Assembly (NCBI GenBank): GCA_017354065.1 | Contig: JAFMRN010000169.1 | Coordinates: 1-5,747 of the forward strand | Direction of reading: 5' to 3' | DNA length: 5,747 nt | Source of the DNA: Solirubrobacterales bacterium | GTDB lineage: Bacteria; Actinomycetota; Thermoleophilia; Solirubrobacterales; Solirubrobacteraceae | Shown here: one piece after another, positions 5,743 to 5,747 of the stretch | Numbering within the stretch: the first letter of the stretch is position 1 | How the letters are laid out: every line of letters starts with the position of its first letter | Translations under genes and position numbers: made by a program | Notes under the pieces: generated by a model | What the model was told of the DNA's origin: nothing | What the model saw: the letters and a program-made list of their open reading frames with translations, nothing else | Databases searched by the model: none

Positions 5743-5747
5743 ACCTG

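Noticed and set aside
1..5747. CRISPR array, transposase, integrase or toxin-antitoxin pair
   Set aside because: No regularly spaced direct repeats of CRISPR length and no protein with such motifs were seen on either strand.

Overview
The window is GC-rich throughout and holds five protein-coding genes. The content and order (uvrC, rapZ, gap) resemble the uvrC-rapZ-yvcK-whiA-gap neighbourhood known from Actinobacteria. Together with an actinobacterial-type GAPDH and a secreted GH79-like enzyme, this suggests a high-GC actinobacterium, perhaps of the Thermoleophilia/Solirubrobacterales. The phylum is a reasonable inference; the order is a guess from protein style and was not tested by any search.

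Layout: positions 1-1228 (+) hold the 3' two thirds of uvrC, running in from the left edge. Positions 1229-1432 are a short convergent intergenic region rich in inverted and tandem repeats; it includes a strong GC hairpin placed as a terminator for the next gene. Positions 1433-3100 (-) encode a secreted enzyme of the GH79 (heparanase/beta-glucuronidase) type, with a signal peptide and a Thr/Ser/Pro-rich linker. Positions 3101-3270 are the divergent intergenic region. Positions 3271-4212 (+) hold rapZ, which overlaps by four bases a small VOC/glyoxalase-superfamily gene at 4209-4571. After a 169-base gap, gap (GAPDH) follows at 4741-5742 with a clear ribosome binding site, and the window ends five bases after its stop.

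How the genes fit together: UvrC (nucleotide excision repair), RapZ (nucleotide-binding regulator) and GAPDH (glycolysis) are housekeeping genes that lie near each other in many Actinobacteria. The GH79-like gene runs against them and looks like an insertion into that cluster. yvcK and whiA, usually found between rapZ and gap, are absent here, and a VOC gene coupled to rapZ takes their place. I found no new defence system, CRISPR array, RNA gene, integrase or transposase. The most notable points are the rearranged synteny, the antisense GH79-like gene, and the structured DNA around its two ends.
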